Assembly (NCBI RefSeq): GCF_000747075.1
Contig: NZ_AVCH01000150.1
Span: 1-64,000 of the forward strand
Origin: Arenimonas malthae CC-JY-1
GTDB taxonomy: Bacteria > Pseudomonadota > Gammaproteobacteria > Xanthomonadales > Xanthomonadaceae
Reading direction: 5' to 3'
Length of the DNA stretch: 64,000 nt
A model generated the notes under the pieces. It was not told where the DNA came from, did not search any database, and saw nothing but the letters and a program-made list of their open reading frames with translations. A program made the translations under genes and the position numbers. The first letter of the stretch is position 1. Each line of letters begins with the position of its first letter. This document shows positions 43,729 through 52,676 of this stretch, piece by piece.

Positions 43729-44988
43729 CTACCCGATCACCTGCGCGAACCACCCCCACAAGGCGGCACCTGCTATCACGGCGGGAATCAACAGTCGCGC
43801 CTTGGAGGCGAACAGCAATCCCAGCACGATGCCGAACAGTACCAGCGCCTCAAGTCCGTCCAGGCTCACACGCATCAGCGCCAAGGTCGTGCCAGCTATC
43901 AAGCCCACGACGCCCGCGGTAACCCCTTCCAGGAACTGCCGGATGCGGGGCTGCTGGACCAGCCGCTCCAAGGGGTCATGCGCCAGCAGCGTGAAGGCAA
44001 AGGCGGGCAGGAAGATGCCTACCGTCATCGCCACGGCACCCCATGGCCCGCCCCCGAGATAGCCAACGAACGTGGAGAAGATGATCAGGGGCGCCGGAAG
44101 CAGCCCGGAAAGCGCGATGCCATCGAGGAACTGGGTGTTGCTCATCCAGGCACCCTGGGTAACGGCATCGCGCTGCAAGAACGGGATGACGGTGTAGGCG
44201 CCGCCAAAAGTCAGCATGCCCGCCTTCAAGCCAGCCCAGAACAGCAGCAGCAACGACACCGTTTCGGGTTCCGGCGAACCGCCAACGGATCCACCCAGAC
44301 TGAGCGCATCCAATCCGTCTAGACCGCCGTTGCGCCAGGCAAGAACGACAACTGCAGTGGTGGCCAACCCGATCACGGCGACCGCAGTCCCCACGAAGCC
44401 GCGACGCGCACCTACGTAGATCAGTCCCGCCCCGATGAGAATCAACCCGAAGTGCACTCCCGCCAGTTGTGCGCCGGCACCGAGGAGGGCGATCGCCCAT
44501 AGCCAGCGGTTGGTGACGACGTGTCCGCCGATCCTGATTACCGCCCGGACGATCAGGGCAGCCACCGCGACCTGCACTGCAGCGAAGACAGCCACCACGC
44601 TACCTGTATCCAGGCCGTAGCGAACATAGGCCCAGGACAGCGCAAACATCAGCAGGAAGCCGGGCAGCATGAACCCGAGGCCGGCCAGGATGCCTCCCCA
44701 GCGTCCGCGTGACAGCATTCCAAAGTAGACGCACAACTCGTGCGCTTCTGGGCCAGGCAAGACTTGGTACAGCGCGAGAACGCGGTTGAAATGGTCGCTA
44801 GTGATCCAGCGCTCCTCATCGACCAGTTCCTGCCGGATCATCGCGATTTGCGCGACTGGGCCACCCCAGGCCAATGCGCCGAAACGCAGGAACCGCAGGA
44901 ATAGCCGCCACATCGATTCGCGAGGAACGCGGCAATCGGATTGAGCGTCAAGTGAATCTGATGCTACAGGAGCGCCACTCGGTTTCAT
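43729..44988 (-). CDS. chrA: Chromate transporter ChrA
   Basis: A 419-residue CHR-family protein with two homologous halves. Half 1 has LRFGALAWGGPVAQIAMIRQE and VLPGPEAHELCVYFGML; half 2 has LKAGMLTFGGAYTVIPFLQRD and LPAPLIIFSTFVGYL, with about ten membrane helices. ChrA proteins export chromate using the proton-motive force. Its 3' end lies 22 bp inside the left inverted repeat of the IS unit, and 254 bp separate it from the divergent transposase. Confidence 0.93.
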   Translation of the reverse strand: MKPSGAPVASDSLDAQSDCRVPRESMWRLFLRFLRFGALAWGGPVAQIAMIRQELVDEERWITSDHFNRVLALYQVLPGPEAHELCVYFGMLSRGRWGGILAGLGFMLPGFLLMFALSWAYVRYGLDTGSVVAVFAAVQVAVAALIVRAVIRIGGHVVTNRWLWAIALLGAGAQLAGVHFGLILIGAGLIYVGARRGFVGTAVAVIGLATTAVVVLAWRNGGLDGLDALSLGGSVGGSPEPETVSLLLLFWAGLKAGMLTFGGAYTVIPFLQRDAVTQGAWMSNTQFLDGIALSGLLPAPLIIFSTFVGYLGGGPWGAVAMTVGIFLPAFAFTLLAHDPLERLVQQPRIRQFLEGVTAGVVGLIAGTTLALMRVSLDGLEALVLFGIVLGLLFASKARLLIPAVIAGAALWGWFAQVIG

Positions 44989-45242
44989 CCGTCACCATCC
45001 AGTCGAGACAGCCCAATAATGAGCATGTTATGGCAGCGATGATATGCCTTGGGCAGAATTCTTGCCGGCGCGCCGTCATGCGCGTCGTGGAGCTCTCGCC
45101 GCAGTAGCCGGATCTGACCGTCGAAGACAAGCGCGCGTTCTCAGAAGTAGCCGAGCTGGACAACAGCATTGGTTCAGAGCGTTGATTCTGGCTTTTTAAT
45201 CTGGTCCACTAGCTGCCCATCGATCCAGCGGAAATCGCAGCG

Positions 45243-46604
45243 ATGATGGGACGTCTGGAAGCCGGGCAAGCGCCCCTGTTCTACGCCTTCAACCTCGAAG
45301 ACCACATCCCGGCGAGCCACATGCTCCGGGGCATCGACCAGTTCCTTGACCTGGGCGAGCTGCACCAGCACCTTGCCCCGCACTACAGCCACACCGGCCG
45401 CCCCTCCATTGATCCGGCCCTGCTGATCCGAATGCTGATCGTGGGTTACTGCTTCGGTATCCGCTCGGAGCGCCGGCTCTGCGAGGAGGTCCACTTGAAC
45501 CTGGCCTACCGCTGGTTCTGCCGGTTGGGTCTGGAAGATGCCGTGCCGGACCACTCGACGTTCTCCAAGAACCGCCACGGCCGCTTCCGGGACAACGACA
45601 CCCTGCGCTTCGTGTTCGAGAAGGTGCTCGAGCGCTGCCTGGCCGAAGGCCTCGTTGGCGGCGAGGGCTTCGCGATCGACGCCAGCGTGATCAAGGCCGA
45701 TGCCAACCGGCAGCGGGGCGTACCAGGCGTTGATGCCGCCTGGGACCGGGAGTCGCCGCTCACGCGCCCGGTCCGCGAGTACCTGGAGGCGCTCGACGAG
45801 GCCGAGGCACCGCGCACGCCGCCCAAAAACGTGTCGCTAACCGACCCGGCGGCGCAGTGGACGGCGGCGCCCGGCGGCCCGGCCTTCTACGCCTACTCGA
45901 CCAACTACCTGATCGATGTAAAGGCGGGCGTCATCGTCGATGTGGAGGCCACGCCTGCGTATAAGACCGACGAGGTCGAAGCGACACGGAACATGGTCGA
46001 TCGGGTCGAGCAGCGCTTCGACCTCAAGCCGACCCGGCTCATCGGCGACACCGCCTACGGCACGTCGGAAATTCTGGGCTGGATGGTGGATGAAAAGGGC
46101 ATCGAGCCCCACGTGCCGGTCTGGGACAAAGCCGAGCGAAAGGATGGGTCGCTCGGGCGGTCTGACTTCCGCTGGGACGCGGACGCGGACGAATACCGCT
46201 GCCCCAAGGGCAAGCCACTGCTATCCAGCGGTAAGCCAACCGCCGACAACACGCTGATCTATCGCAGCAACCTTCACGACTGCGCCCGCTGCGAACTGAA
46301 GTCGAAGTGCTGCCCTAACACGACTCACCGAAGGATCGCCCGCCAGGTGAACGAGTCCGCACGAGACGTGGCGCGCCAACTGTCGACGACGAAGAGATAC
46401 GCCCAGTCACGGCGACATCGGAAGAAGGTCGAGATGCTGTTCGCGCACCTCAAACGCATCTTGCGATTAGACAGGTTGCGGCTACGCGGCCTGAAAAGTG
46501 CCAGAGATGAGTTCCTATTGGCGGCAACCGCACAGAATTTACGAAGAATGGCAGCGTGGTTGATGCCGAAAAGCCCCGAAGCGGCAATGGCAACGACCCT
46601 TTGA
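45243..46604 (+). CDS. IS1182-family transposase
   Basis: A 453-residue DDE transposase: LRGIDQFLDLGELHQHLAP, RPSIDPALLIRMLIVGYCFGIRSERRLCEEV, GEGFAIDASVIKADA (first D), LIGDTAYGTSEIL (second D) and the C-terminal RHRKKVEMLFAHLKRILRLDRLRLRG (E). Full length with no frameshift, so probably active. The right end of the element is visible 97 bp after the stop. The normal left end was not found close to the gene. Confidence 0.92.
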   Translation: MMGRLEAGQAPLFYAFNLEDHIPASHMLRGIDQFLDLGELHQHLAPHYSHTGRPSIDPALLIRMLIVGYCFGIRSERRLCEEVHLNLAYRWFCRLGLEDAVPDHSTFSKNRHGRFRDNDTLRFVFEKVLERCLAEGLVGGEGFAIDASVIKADANRQRGVPGVDAAWDRESPLTRPVREYLEALDEAEAPRTPPKNVSLTDPAAQWTAAPGGPAFYAYSTNYLIDVKAGVIVDVEATPAYKTDEVEATRNMVDRVEQRFDLKPTRLIGDTAYGTSEILGWMVDEKGIEPHVPVWDKAERKDGSLGRSDFRWDADADEYRCPKGKPLLSSGKPTADNTLIYRSNLHDCARCELKSKCCPNTTHRRIARQVNESARDVARQLSTTKRYAQSRRHRKKVEMLFAHLKRILRLDRLRLRGLKSARDEFLLAATAQNLRRMAAWLMPKSPEAAMATTL

Positions 46605-46717
46605 GGACAAAGGGCGCTTGCCCGCCCATTTTCCCGTCGCCGCTGGCCAAATAATCACTGGTCCGGCCCAACCGCCGGACCCAGCCGCCCGCTAGAAAGT
46701 GAGTTTTTCAACGGAAT

Positions 46718-46982
46718 AGGCCGGAAGCGGACCCCAGCCGGCGCCCGCACCAATGGACTGGCTCGGTCAGCACCAGAATCGCTGGGCAGCCCCTTCCGGC
46801 GTAGATGTCAAAGTTGACCAGCGTCTGCACTCGCGTGGTCTTTGGTGGCCCTGCGAGGGTCAGGCACCTCGATGGACCTGGCTCTAGGCGCGTGTAACAG
46901 CCCCGGACATTCTGGCTGGACGGAAGCGGTATTCGTTTTCAGGGCCCTCCCGCCGCCGGAGAGCCGGCCCCGCGCCCAAGCA
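46718..46982. other. Intergenic stretch at the right edge of island block 1
   Basis: No supported gene. The minus strand at about 46764-46840 can be read as RVQTLVNFDIYAGRGCPAIL, which looks like a coding scrap, but I could not identify it. Base composition is high GC again here. Confidence 0.4.
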
Positions 46983-47088
46983 CATAGTCTGTGCAATCCG
47001 TACAAACTATGGAGTCCTGCCCAGGAGGGGGTGGCCCCGGCGGGGCTTGCCCGGGTCGCCATGGCTGTGCATACTGTGCATATCACAG
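46983..47088. promoter_or_regulatory. Operator-like palindromes before gntR
   Basis: CATAGTCTGTGC (46983-46994) and GTACAAACTATG (47000-47011) form a palindrome with 10 of 12 paired bases around AATCC. Closer to the gene, TGTGCATA is repeated in tandem (47066-47082) and CTGTG-CATAT-CACAG (47074-47088) is a perfect short palindrome. YtrA-type GntR regulators normally repress their own operon through such sites. Confidence 0.6.
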
Positions 47089-47109
47089 CAGCACAGTTAG
47101 CGCGTGCCC

Positions 47110-47514
47110 ATGGAACTGTTCCTCTCGGCCAGCGACCCGCGGCCGATGTACCAGCAGATCGTCGACCAGGTCACCGCCAAGGTGATGGCCGGCGACTGGG
47201 CGCCCGGGCAGTCGCTGCCTTCGATCCGTGAACTGGCCGCGGCCAGCCGGGTCAGCGTCATCACCGTGCGCCGCGCCTACGAGGACCTCGAGCGCGCCGG
47301 CGTCATCGCCACCCGCCAGGGCAAGGGCTCGGTGGTCGCCGAACGCAGCGACCTGCCGACGGCGCTGATGCACGACGAACTGCGGCGCCAGCTCGAGGCG
47401 CTGCTCGCCATCGCCGCCCGGCTCGGACTGACCCGCGCCGACCTGCAGCGGCTGCTCGACCAGGCCGACGACCCCGCGGCCGACCCCGGAACCCCGAAAG
47501 GACCCCTGCCATGA
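47110..47514 (+). CDS. GntR-family regulator, YtrA subfamily
   Basis: A 134-residue short GntR regulator. The winged helix reads PMYQQIVDQVTAKVMAGDWAPGQSLPSIRELAAASRVSVITVRRAYEDLERAGVIATRQGKGSVV; only a short C-terminal helix follows, as in YtrA. ATG 47110 follows GTG 47104 and is preferred. It overlaps the ABC ATPase by ATGA and so probably controls that transporter operon. Confidence 0.92.
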   Translation: MELFLSASDPRPMYQQIVDQVTAKVMAGDWAPGQSLPSIRELAAASRVSVITVRRAYEDLERAGVIATRQGKGSVVAERSDLPTALMHDELRRQLEALLAIAARLGLTRADLQRLLDQADDPAADPGTPKGPLP

Positions 47515-48395
47515 CTCCCGCCTTTTCCCTGGCCGGCATCAGCAAGCACTACCCGGACTTTTCGCTCCGGGACGTGTCGCTCACCCTTCCCGAAGGCCAG
47601 GTCATGGGCCTGGTCGGCGTGAACGGCGCCGGCAAGACCACCCTGATGCGCCTGCTCACCGGCCTGGCCGCGCCCGACGCCGGCGAGGTGACGGTGCTGG
47701 GCCACCGCCTGCCCGGCGAACAGGTGGCCGCGAAGGCCGACATCGGCTACGCCTCCGAGGACATGCGCCTGTACCGCGGCCAGAGCCTGCGCTGGCACAT
47801 CGAACTCGTGCGCCGCATCTACCCGGGCTGGGACGAGTCCTACGCCGCCGAGCTGGTGCAGCGCTTCGACCTGCGCCCCGACCAGGCCGTGGGCGGCTTC
47901 TCGCACGGCCAGCGGGTGAAGTCGCTGCTGCTGCTGTGCCTGGCGCGCCGGCCGCGGCTGCTGCTGCTCGACGAACCCACCACCGGCCTCGACCCGGTGG
48001 CCCGCATCGAAGTGCTCGAAGCGCTGGCCGACGTGCTGCGCGACGAACGCCGCAGCGTGCTGTTCTCGTCGCACAACACGCACGACGTCGAGCAGCTCGC
48101 CGACACCATCACCTTCCTGCACCAGGGCCGGCTGGTGGCTTCGGCGGACAAACACGCCTTCCTCGAAAACTGGCGGCGCCTGGTCTGCCAGGGCCCGCTG
48201 CCCGCGGACCTGGCGGACTGGCCGGACATCGCCAGCGTGCGCGCCAACGGCAGCCTGGTCGAGATCAAGGCGCGCGCCTGGCGCGACGACCTGCCGGCGC
48301 GACTGTCGGCGCGGGGCCTGCAGGTGCAGCGCACCGACCCGATGAGCCTGGAGGACATCTTCATCACCGCCGTGCGTTCGGGAGCCGTGGCATGA
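47511..48395 (+). CDS. ABC transporter ATP-binding protein
   Basis: A 294-residue ATPase of the YtrB/CcmA-like group. Walker A GVNGAGKTTLMRLL, signature FSHGQ (atypical for LSGGQ), Walker B LLLLDEPTTGLD and H-loop SSHNTHDVEQ. A C-terminal extension (about 220-290) is present. It pairs with the six-helix permease encoded next. Substrate unknown; such GntR-linked transporters often respond to envelope stress or antibiotics. Confidence 0.92.
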   Translation: MTPAFSLAGISKHYPDFSLRDVSLTLPEGQVMGLVGVNGAGKTTLMRLLTGLAAPDAGEVTVLGHRLPGEQVAAKADIGYASEDMRLYRGQSLRWHIELVRRIYPGWDESYAAELVQRFDLRPDQAVGGFSHGQRVKSLLLLCLARRPRLLLLDEPTTGLDPVARIEVLEALADVLRDERRSVLFSSHNTHDVEQLADTITFLHQGRLVASADKHAFLENWRRLVCQGPLPADLADWPDIASVRANGSLVEIKARAWRDDLPARLSARGLQVQRTDPMSLEDIFITAVRSGAVA

Positions 48396-49069
48396 AACTC
48401 AACACGCCTGTCATCCGCCTGCTGGTCGCCAAGGACTGGCAGCTGTTCCAGAAGCAGCTGGCCTTCTACGTGCTGGCCGGCATCGTCGCCCTGTGTTTCC
48501 TGGGGCTGGCGAAGCCGTGGGCCTTCTACGTCGGTTCGCTGATGCTGATCATCGTGCTGGTGTCGGTCGCCTGCTTTTCCATCGGCACCTCGCTGATGGC
48601 CGAGCGCAAGGAGCAGACCCTGGCCTTCGTGATGAGCCTGCCGGTGTCGCCGCTCGACTTCACGGTGTCCAAGCTGGCGGGCAACCTGCTCACCTTCGCG
48701 GTGCCCTTCCTGGTGATCCTGGCCGGCACGCTGGCCACGGTGCTGCTGACGCCGCTGCCCGACGGCCTGGTCGTGTACGCGCTGCTGGTGTTCGCCTACA
48801 TCGCGTTCGCCTACGCCGTGTCGCTGGCCGTGGTGATGTCGGTGGAATCGGAGGGCTGGGGTACCTTCGCCATGATCGGCACGATGGTGCTGATCAATCC
48901 CTACCTGATGGCGCTGGGGCAGGTGCCGGAGATCCAGGGCCGCATCGAGCAGGACGCGATCGCCTGGTCCCCGCCCGCGGTGCTGATCCTGGCCACGCTG
49001 GCGGGGCTGTCGGTGGGGGTGCTCGGCGCGACCGCCTGGCACCACGCGCGCAAGGCGGCCTTCTATTGA
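48392..49069 (+). CDS. ABC transporter permease
   Basis: A 225-residue integral membrane protein with about six hydrophobic helices, of the ABC-2 type. LAGIVALCFLGLAKPWAFYVGSLMLIIVLVSVACFSIGTSLMAERKEQTLAFVMSLPVSPLDFTVSKL contains the typical cytoplasmic loop MAERKEQTLAFVMSLPVS. It overlaps the ATPase by ATGA and its TGA overlaps the acyltransferase TTG start, so all are one operon. Confidence 0.88.
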   Translation: MKLNTPVIRLLVAKDWQLFQKQLAFYVLAGIVALCFLGLAKPWAFYVGSLMLIIVLVSVACFSIGTSLMAERKEQTLAFVMSLPVSPLDFTVSKLAGNLLTFAVPFLVILAGTLATVLLTPLPDGLVVYALLVFAYIAFAYAVSLAVVMSVESEGWGTFAMIGTMVLINPYLMALGQVPEIQGRIEQDAIAWSPPAVLILATLAGLSVGVLGATAWHHARKAAFY

Positions 49070-50199
49070 ACGCCCCGCACGTCCCCGCCGTGGACGCGCG
49101 CCTGCACTACATGGACCACCTGCGCGCGCTGGCCATGCTGGCGGGCGTGCTGTTCCACGCGGCGCTGGCCTACAGCCCGCTGATGCAGCCGTGGTTTCCC
49201 ACCGCCGACCGCCAGGCCAGTCCGTGGGTGGATGCCTTGGCCTGGGGCCTGCACCTGGTGCGCATGCCGCTGTTCTTCGTGGTCGCGGGCTTCTTCGCCG
49301 CGTGGGTGGTCGCGCGCCGCGGCCAGGCGGCGTTGCTGCGCCAGCGCGTTCGCCGCATCGCCGTGCCCTTCGTGCTGGCCTGGCCGCTGGTGATGGCGGC
49401 GCTGGCCGGCAGCACGGTGTGGGCGGCGCTGAACGTCGAACACCCGTCGCCGATGCTGGCCATGCTGCGCGAACACATGCAAAGCCCGGATGCCGCGCCG
49501 GCGCCGCTGTCCACCGGCCACCTGTGGTTCCTGTACTACCTGCTGCTGTTCACCGTGCTGCACTGGGTGCTGCGCACGCTGGACCTGGGCCGCTTCGCGC
49601 CGGCGCTGATGCGGCGTTCGCCGGCCTGGCTGCTGGCCGGCCTGCCGCTGCTGCTGGTGCCGGCGCTGGCGTCGGTGAGCGCCCCGCATCCGGCGCCGGA
49701 AGGATTCCTCCCGCAGTTCTGGGCGATCGGATTCTACGGCGCCTTCTTCGCCTTCGGCGCGCTGCTGCACGCGGCGCCGGACTGGCTGGCGCGGGTGCAA
49801 CCGTGGTTGCCGCGGCTGGCGCTCGCCTGCGCGGTGTTCTACGTGCTGTTCCTGTGGTGCCTGGGCGTCGAACCGCCGGGCCCGGAGCGCCTGACCGCGT
49901 CCTGGGGCGTGGCCGCGCTCGAAGCCGGCCTCAGCGCCTGGCTCACCGTGCTGTGCCTGGGGCTGGGCCAGCGTTTCCTCGACCGGCCCAACCCGCTGAT
50001 GCGCTACCTGGCGCAGTCGTCCTACTTCACCTACCTGCTGCACCTGCCGCTGCTGTTCGCGCTGCAGTACCTGCTGATGGACCTGGACTGGGCCTGGCCG
50101 CTGAAATTCGCGCTCGCCAGCGCCGGCACGCTCGCCGGCTGCCTGCTGGCCTACCAGGCGCTGGTGAGGCACACGCCGCTGCGCCGCTTCGTCGGCTAG
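49066..50199 (+). CDS. Acyltransferase 3 (OpgC/OatA-like) membrane protein
   Basis: A 377-residue protein with about ten transmembrane helices. DHLRALAMLAGVLFHAALAYSPL is the AT3 signature with the conserved His. Members O-acetylate or succinylate surface glycans (peptidoglycan, periplasmic glucans). The proposed start is TTG 49066, overlapping the permease stop (TTGA); ATG 49111 is an alternative. Last gene of the gntR operon. Confidence 0.85.
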   Translation: MNAPHVPAVDARLHYMDHLRALAMLAGVLFHAALAYSPLMQPWFPTADRQASPWVDALAWGLHLVRMPLFFVVAGFFAAWVVARRGQAALLRQRVRRIAVPFVLAWPLVMAALAGSTVWAALNVEHPSPMLAMLREHMQSPDAAPAPLSTGHLWFLYYLLLFTVLHWVLRTLDLGRFAPALMRRSPAWLLAGLPLLLVPALASVSAPHPAPEGFLPQFWAIGFYGAFFAFGALLHAAPDWLARVQPWLPRLALACAVFYVLFLWCLGVEPPGPERLTASWGVAALEAGLSAWLTVLCLGLGQRFLDRPNPLMRYLAQSSYFTYLLHLPLLFALQYLLMDLDWAWPLKFALASAGTLAGCLLAYQALVRHTPLRRFVG

Positions 50200-50226
50200 G
50201 GCCGCGCAGGCGGCGCCGGCTCCACT

Positions 50227-51291
50227 ATGCTGGCGGCCATGCCGCCCGCTTCCCCGCCCCAACCCGAACAGCTCGCCACGCCCCTGGCCTGGCTCGACGC
50301 CGAAGGCCGGCTGCAGGGCTGCAACCCGGCTTTCGCCAGCTGGCTGGGCATCAGCGCGCGGCGCCTGCAGGGCCTGGCGCTGGCCGAACTCGATGCCGAA
50401 GCCGGGCGCCTGGCCGAACTGCTGCCGCGCCTGCCGGAGTCGGGCGAGGCGCTGCGCGTGCGGCGCGCGCGCCTGGCCTTCCCGGGTGCCGGCGAACACT
50501 TCGCCGACCTGTGGCTGGCGCGCGGAGAAGACGGCGGCGTGCGGGTGGAAGCGCACCCGGCCGATGAATTCCCCGGCGAAGATCCCGCCACCGCGCTGCC
50601 GGCCGCGCTGTCCGCCGCGCTCAAGGGCCTGGCGCACGAGATCCGCAATCCGCTGGCGGGCATGAAGGGCGCCGCGCAGCTGCTGGCGCGCCGCGTGGAA
50701 GGCGACGATGCGCGCGAGCTGGTCGGGCTCATCGGTTCGGAAGTGGACCGGCTCGCCGCGCTCGTCGAGCGCCTGATGAACCCGGCGCCGCCGCGCGCGT
50801 TCGCGCCCACCAACATCCACGCCGTGCTCGAACGCGTGCGCCAGCTGGCGGAAGTGGAAGCCGGCTGGGCGGTGAAGCTGGTGCGCGATTTCGATCCCTC
50901 GCTGCCGGAATTCCCCGGCGACGCCGACCGGCTGGTGCAGGCGCTGTGGAACCTGGTGCGCAACGCGCTCGAATCGGGCGCCTCGCAGGTGCAGCTGCGC
51001 ACCCGCGCCGAGCACCACGTGCTGATCGGCGACCGCGCGCACCGCCTGGCCGTGCGCGTGGACATCGCCGACGACGGCCGCGGCGTGCCCGAGGACCTGG
51101 CCGAACGCATCTTCCTGCCGCTGGTGTCGGGCCGCGCCGAAGGCACGGGCCTCGGCCTGCCGCTGGCCCAGCAGGTGGCGCGCGAGCACGGCGGTTCGCT
51201 GGGCTACCGCTCGCGGCCGGGGCACACCGTGTTCACGCTGCTGATCCCGGTGCCCGACGGCGACGACGAGGCGCCCGCGCCCGAGGCCTGA
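50227..51291 (+). CDS. ntrB: Nitrogen regulation sensor kinase NtrB (GlnL)
   Basis: A 354-residue soluble kinase. An N-terminal PAS-like domain (about 20-110) precedes the DHp motif LAHEIRNPLAGMKGAAQLL (His) and the ATPase motifs LVRNALESGASQ (N), ADDGRGVPEDLAERIFLPLVSGR (G1/F) and EGTGLGLPLAQQVAREHGG (G2). It phosphorylates NtrC under PII control. The expected ntrC is absent: a minus-strand RES toxin starts at the very next base. A second ATG at 50242 is possible. Confidence 0.92.
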   Translation: MLAAMPPASPPQPEQLATPLAWLDAEGRLQGCNPAFASWLGISARRLQGLALAELDAEAGRLAELLPRLPESGEALRVRRARLAFPGAGEHFADLWLARGEDGGVRVEAHPADEFPGEDPATALPAALSAALKGLAHEIRNPLAGMKGAAQLLARRVEGDDARELVGLIGSEVDRLAALVERLMNPAPPRAFAPTNIHAVLERVRQLAEVEAGWAVKLVRDFDPSLPEFPGDADRLVQALWNLVRNALESGASQVQLRTRAEHHVLIGDRAHRLAVRVDIADDGRGVPEDLAERIFLPLVSGRAEGTGLGLPLAQQVAREHGGSLGYRSRPGHTVFTLLIPVPDGDDEAPAPEA

Positions 51292-51999
51292 TCAGCCGAA
51301 GGCGAAGGCCAGCCGTTCGCGGTCGCGCAGCCACACCGCCTGGCGCGGCTGCACCGCCAGCCACCAGGTCTGCGGCGCGCCCACCGGCGACTTCGACGCG
51401 AAACCCTTTGGCGTGAGCAGCGCGATGCAGGCGCCGCGAGCCGGGTCGCGCACCGAGTCGTAGCGGATCGCGCCCACCGGCGCGTCGCGCGCCACGCGGG
51501 CCAGCGCCTGCGTGGCGGTGTAGTCGTCGGGCGCGGTCCAGCGTGCGGCCTCGGCGTCGAAGGGCGGCGCGCGCAGGTCGAGCGCGGTGGTGCGGATGGA
51601 CGCCAGGAAGGCCGTGTGCGCGATGGCGTCGAGGCGTTCGAGCGCCGGCGAATCGCGCAGGAAGCGCCAGCGCCAATAACCCAGCTCGGCGCAGGCGGTG
51701 GCCAGCGCGTCGGCGCCGTAGAACACGCCCGGTTCGCCGGCGGCGCGGAAACGCGAACCGCGCGGCAGCGGCGGGTAACGGAAAGGCGTCGCCAGCAGGT
51801 AGTGCAGGCCTTTCGCGGCGGCCGGCAGCGGCGGCTTGGCGGCTTCGAGCAGGTCCTCGAGCAGGCGCTGTTCGGCCACGTCGTCCACCAGCTTCATGGT
51901 CGACACCACGTGCTGCGCCTCGACCAAGCGCCAGGCCCGGCCCTGCCAGGGGCGGGCCTCAGCCGCGAGCGCGGTGGGCGTCCAGGTAGTCGGTGACAT
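51292..51999 (-). CDS. RES-domain toxin
   Basis: A 235-residue RES-fold NAD+-degrading toxin. WRLVEAQHVVSTMKLVDD, RFRAAGEPGVFYGADALATACAELGYWRWRFLRDSP and IRYDSVRDPARGACIALLTPKGF correspond to the R-E-S motif regions (conserved Arg, Glu and Ser). The family depletes cellular NAD+. The ATG overlaps the antitoxin end by 41 bp, the standard Xre-RES arrangement. Confidence 0.9.
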   Translation of the reverse strand: MSPTTWTPTALAAEARPWQGRAWRLVEAQHVVSTMKLVDDVAEQRLLEDLLEAAKPPLPAAAKGLHYLLATPFRYPPLPRGSRFRAAGEPGVFYGADALATACAELGYWRWRFLRDSPALERLDAIAHTAFLASIRTTALDLRAPPFDAEAARWTAPDDYTATQALARVARDAPVGAIRYDSVRDPARGACIALLTPKGFASKSPVGAPQTWWLAVQPRQAVWLRDRERLAFAFG

Positions 52000-52336
52000 G
52001 CACGAGGCCGCGCGGGCCGAGGATGAGGTCGCGGGGGCGGCCGCCCAGGCCCAGGTTCTCGCCTTCCAGCCAGGCGCGCGCGGCCTCCGGCGTGCCCACG
52101 ATGGAATCGAGCGACCGGAACAGGCGCAGCAGCAGAAGCGCCAGTTCGCCGGCCTTGCTGGCGGGGTCGAGCCGGTAGCGGCCCTGGTAGAGGCGGGTGA
52201 CCGTGGCCTGGCTCAGGCCCAGGATGCGGCCCAGCGCCACCTTGGGCAGGCCCAGGTGGTCGGCGGCGCGGGTGACGGCCTTGGCCAGCACGGCGGCCGG
52301 GTCGGGCGAGGGGGTTTCGAGGGCGGGCTGGCGCAT
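51959..52336 (-). CDS. Xre/MbcA/ParS antitoxin of the RES toxin
   Basis: A 125-residue antitoxin. An N-terminal Xre-like HTH (VTRAADHLGLPKVALGRILGLSQATVTRLYQGRYRL) is followed by the MbcA/ParS toxin-binding domain (LALLLLRLFRSLDSIVGTPEAARAWLEGENLGLGGRPRDLIL). ATG 52336 has a strong AGGAGG-type ribosome site. It represses the pair and neutralises the RES toxin. The toxin's NAD+-degrading action is notable next to the NAD+ salvage operon at 58-63 kb. Confidence 0.92.
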   Translation of the reverse strand: MRQPALETPSPDPAAVLAKAVTRAADHLGLPKVALGRILGLSQATVTRLYQGRYRLDPASKAGELALLLLRLFRSLDSIVGTPEAARAWLEGENLGLGGRPRDLILGPRGLVHVTDYLDAHRARG

Positions 52337-52676
52337 GGCTCCTCCTTTCCAAGGCAATACTGCGCGCATGGAATTGCACATGCAAGATTTTTGCTGATCC
52401 GAAAACAAGAATAGTTTTTCCCTGGTAAAAGCAAAGGTTGATCGGCCATTGTTGTTCCCTCAGCGGAACAATACCGGCTCCGGCACCTTCTGACCCGAGC
52501 TATGCTTACGCCAATCAAGCCGCAGTCGGCGAAGCCGCTGCCTACTTCCGCTTTGGACCGGACGTTATGCCCCACCTTGCTTCCTCCCCCCTATTGCGTC
52601 GTGACCTTAGGGCGCAGGCAGATCGTTGCTGCGGTGCTCACTTTGCATAGGCGCTAAGTGCCAGTCGTTGACTTGC
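52337..52676. other. Promoter region of the antitoxin and spacer
   Basis: No supported gene in 340 bases. An inverted repeat TTGTTCC-N6-GGAACAA lies at 52452-52471, upstream of the Xre-RES promoter. AT content is higher than in the backbone. Confidence 0.5.

Larger units (their letters stand above)
43690..46717. mobile_element. IS1182-type unit carrying chrA
   Basis: TTCTGTTGAAAAACTC at 43690-43705 and its complement (GAGTTTTTCAACGGAA, one mismatch) at 46701-46716 face each other around chrA (minus) and the IS1182-type transposase (plus). The flanks outside both ends also share GTCCGCT..GGCC. Either an insertion sequence has captured chrA as a passenger, or the IS left end was lost and an older repeat remains. 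No target duplication was confirmed. Confidence 0.6.

Noticed and set aside
47066-47088. Tandem TGTGCATA repeats as a CRISPR or satellite array.
   Set aside because: Only two copies, in a promoter; best explained as operator half-sites.
48493-49065. Apparent upstream extension of the acyltransferase in its own frame.
   Set aside because: It runs across the ABC permease in another frame; the permease has the hydrophobic, coding character.
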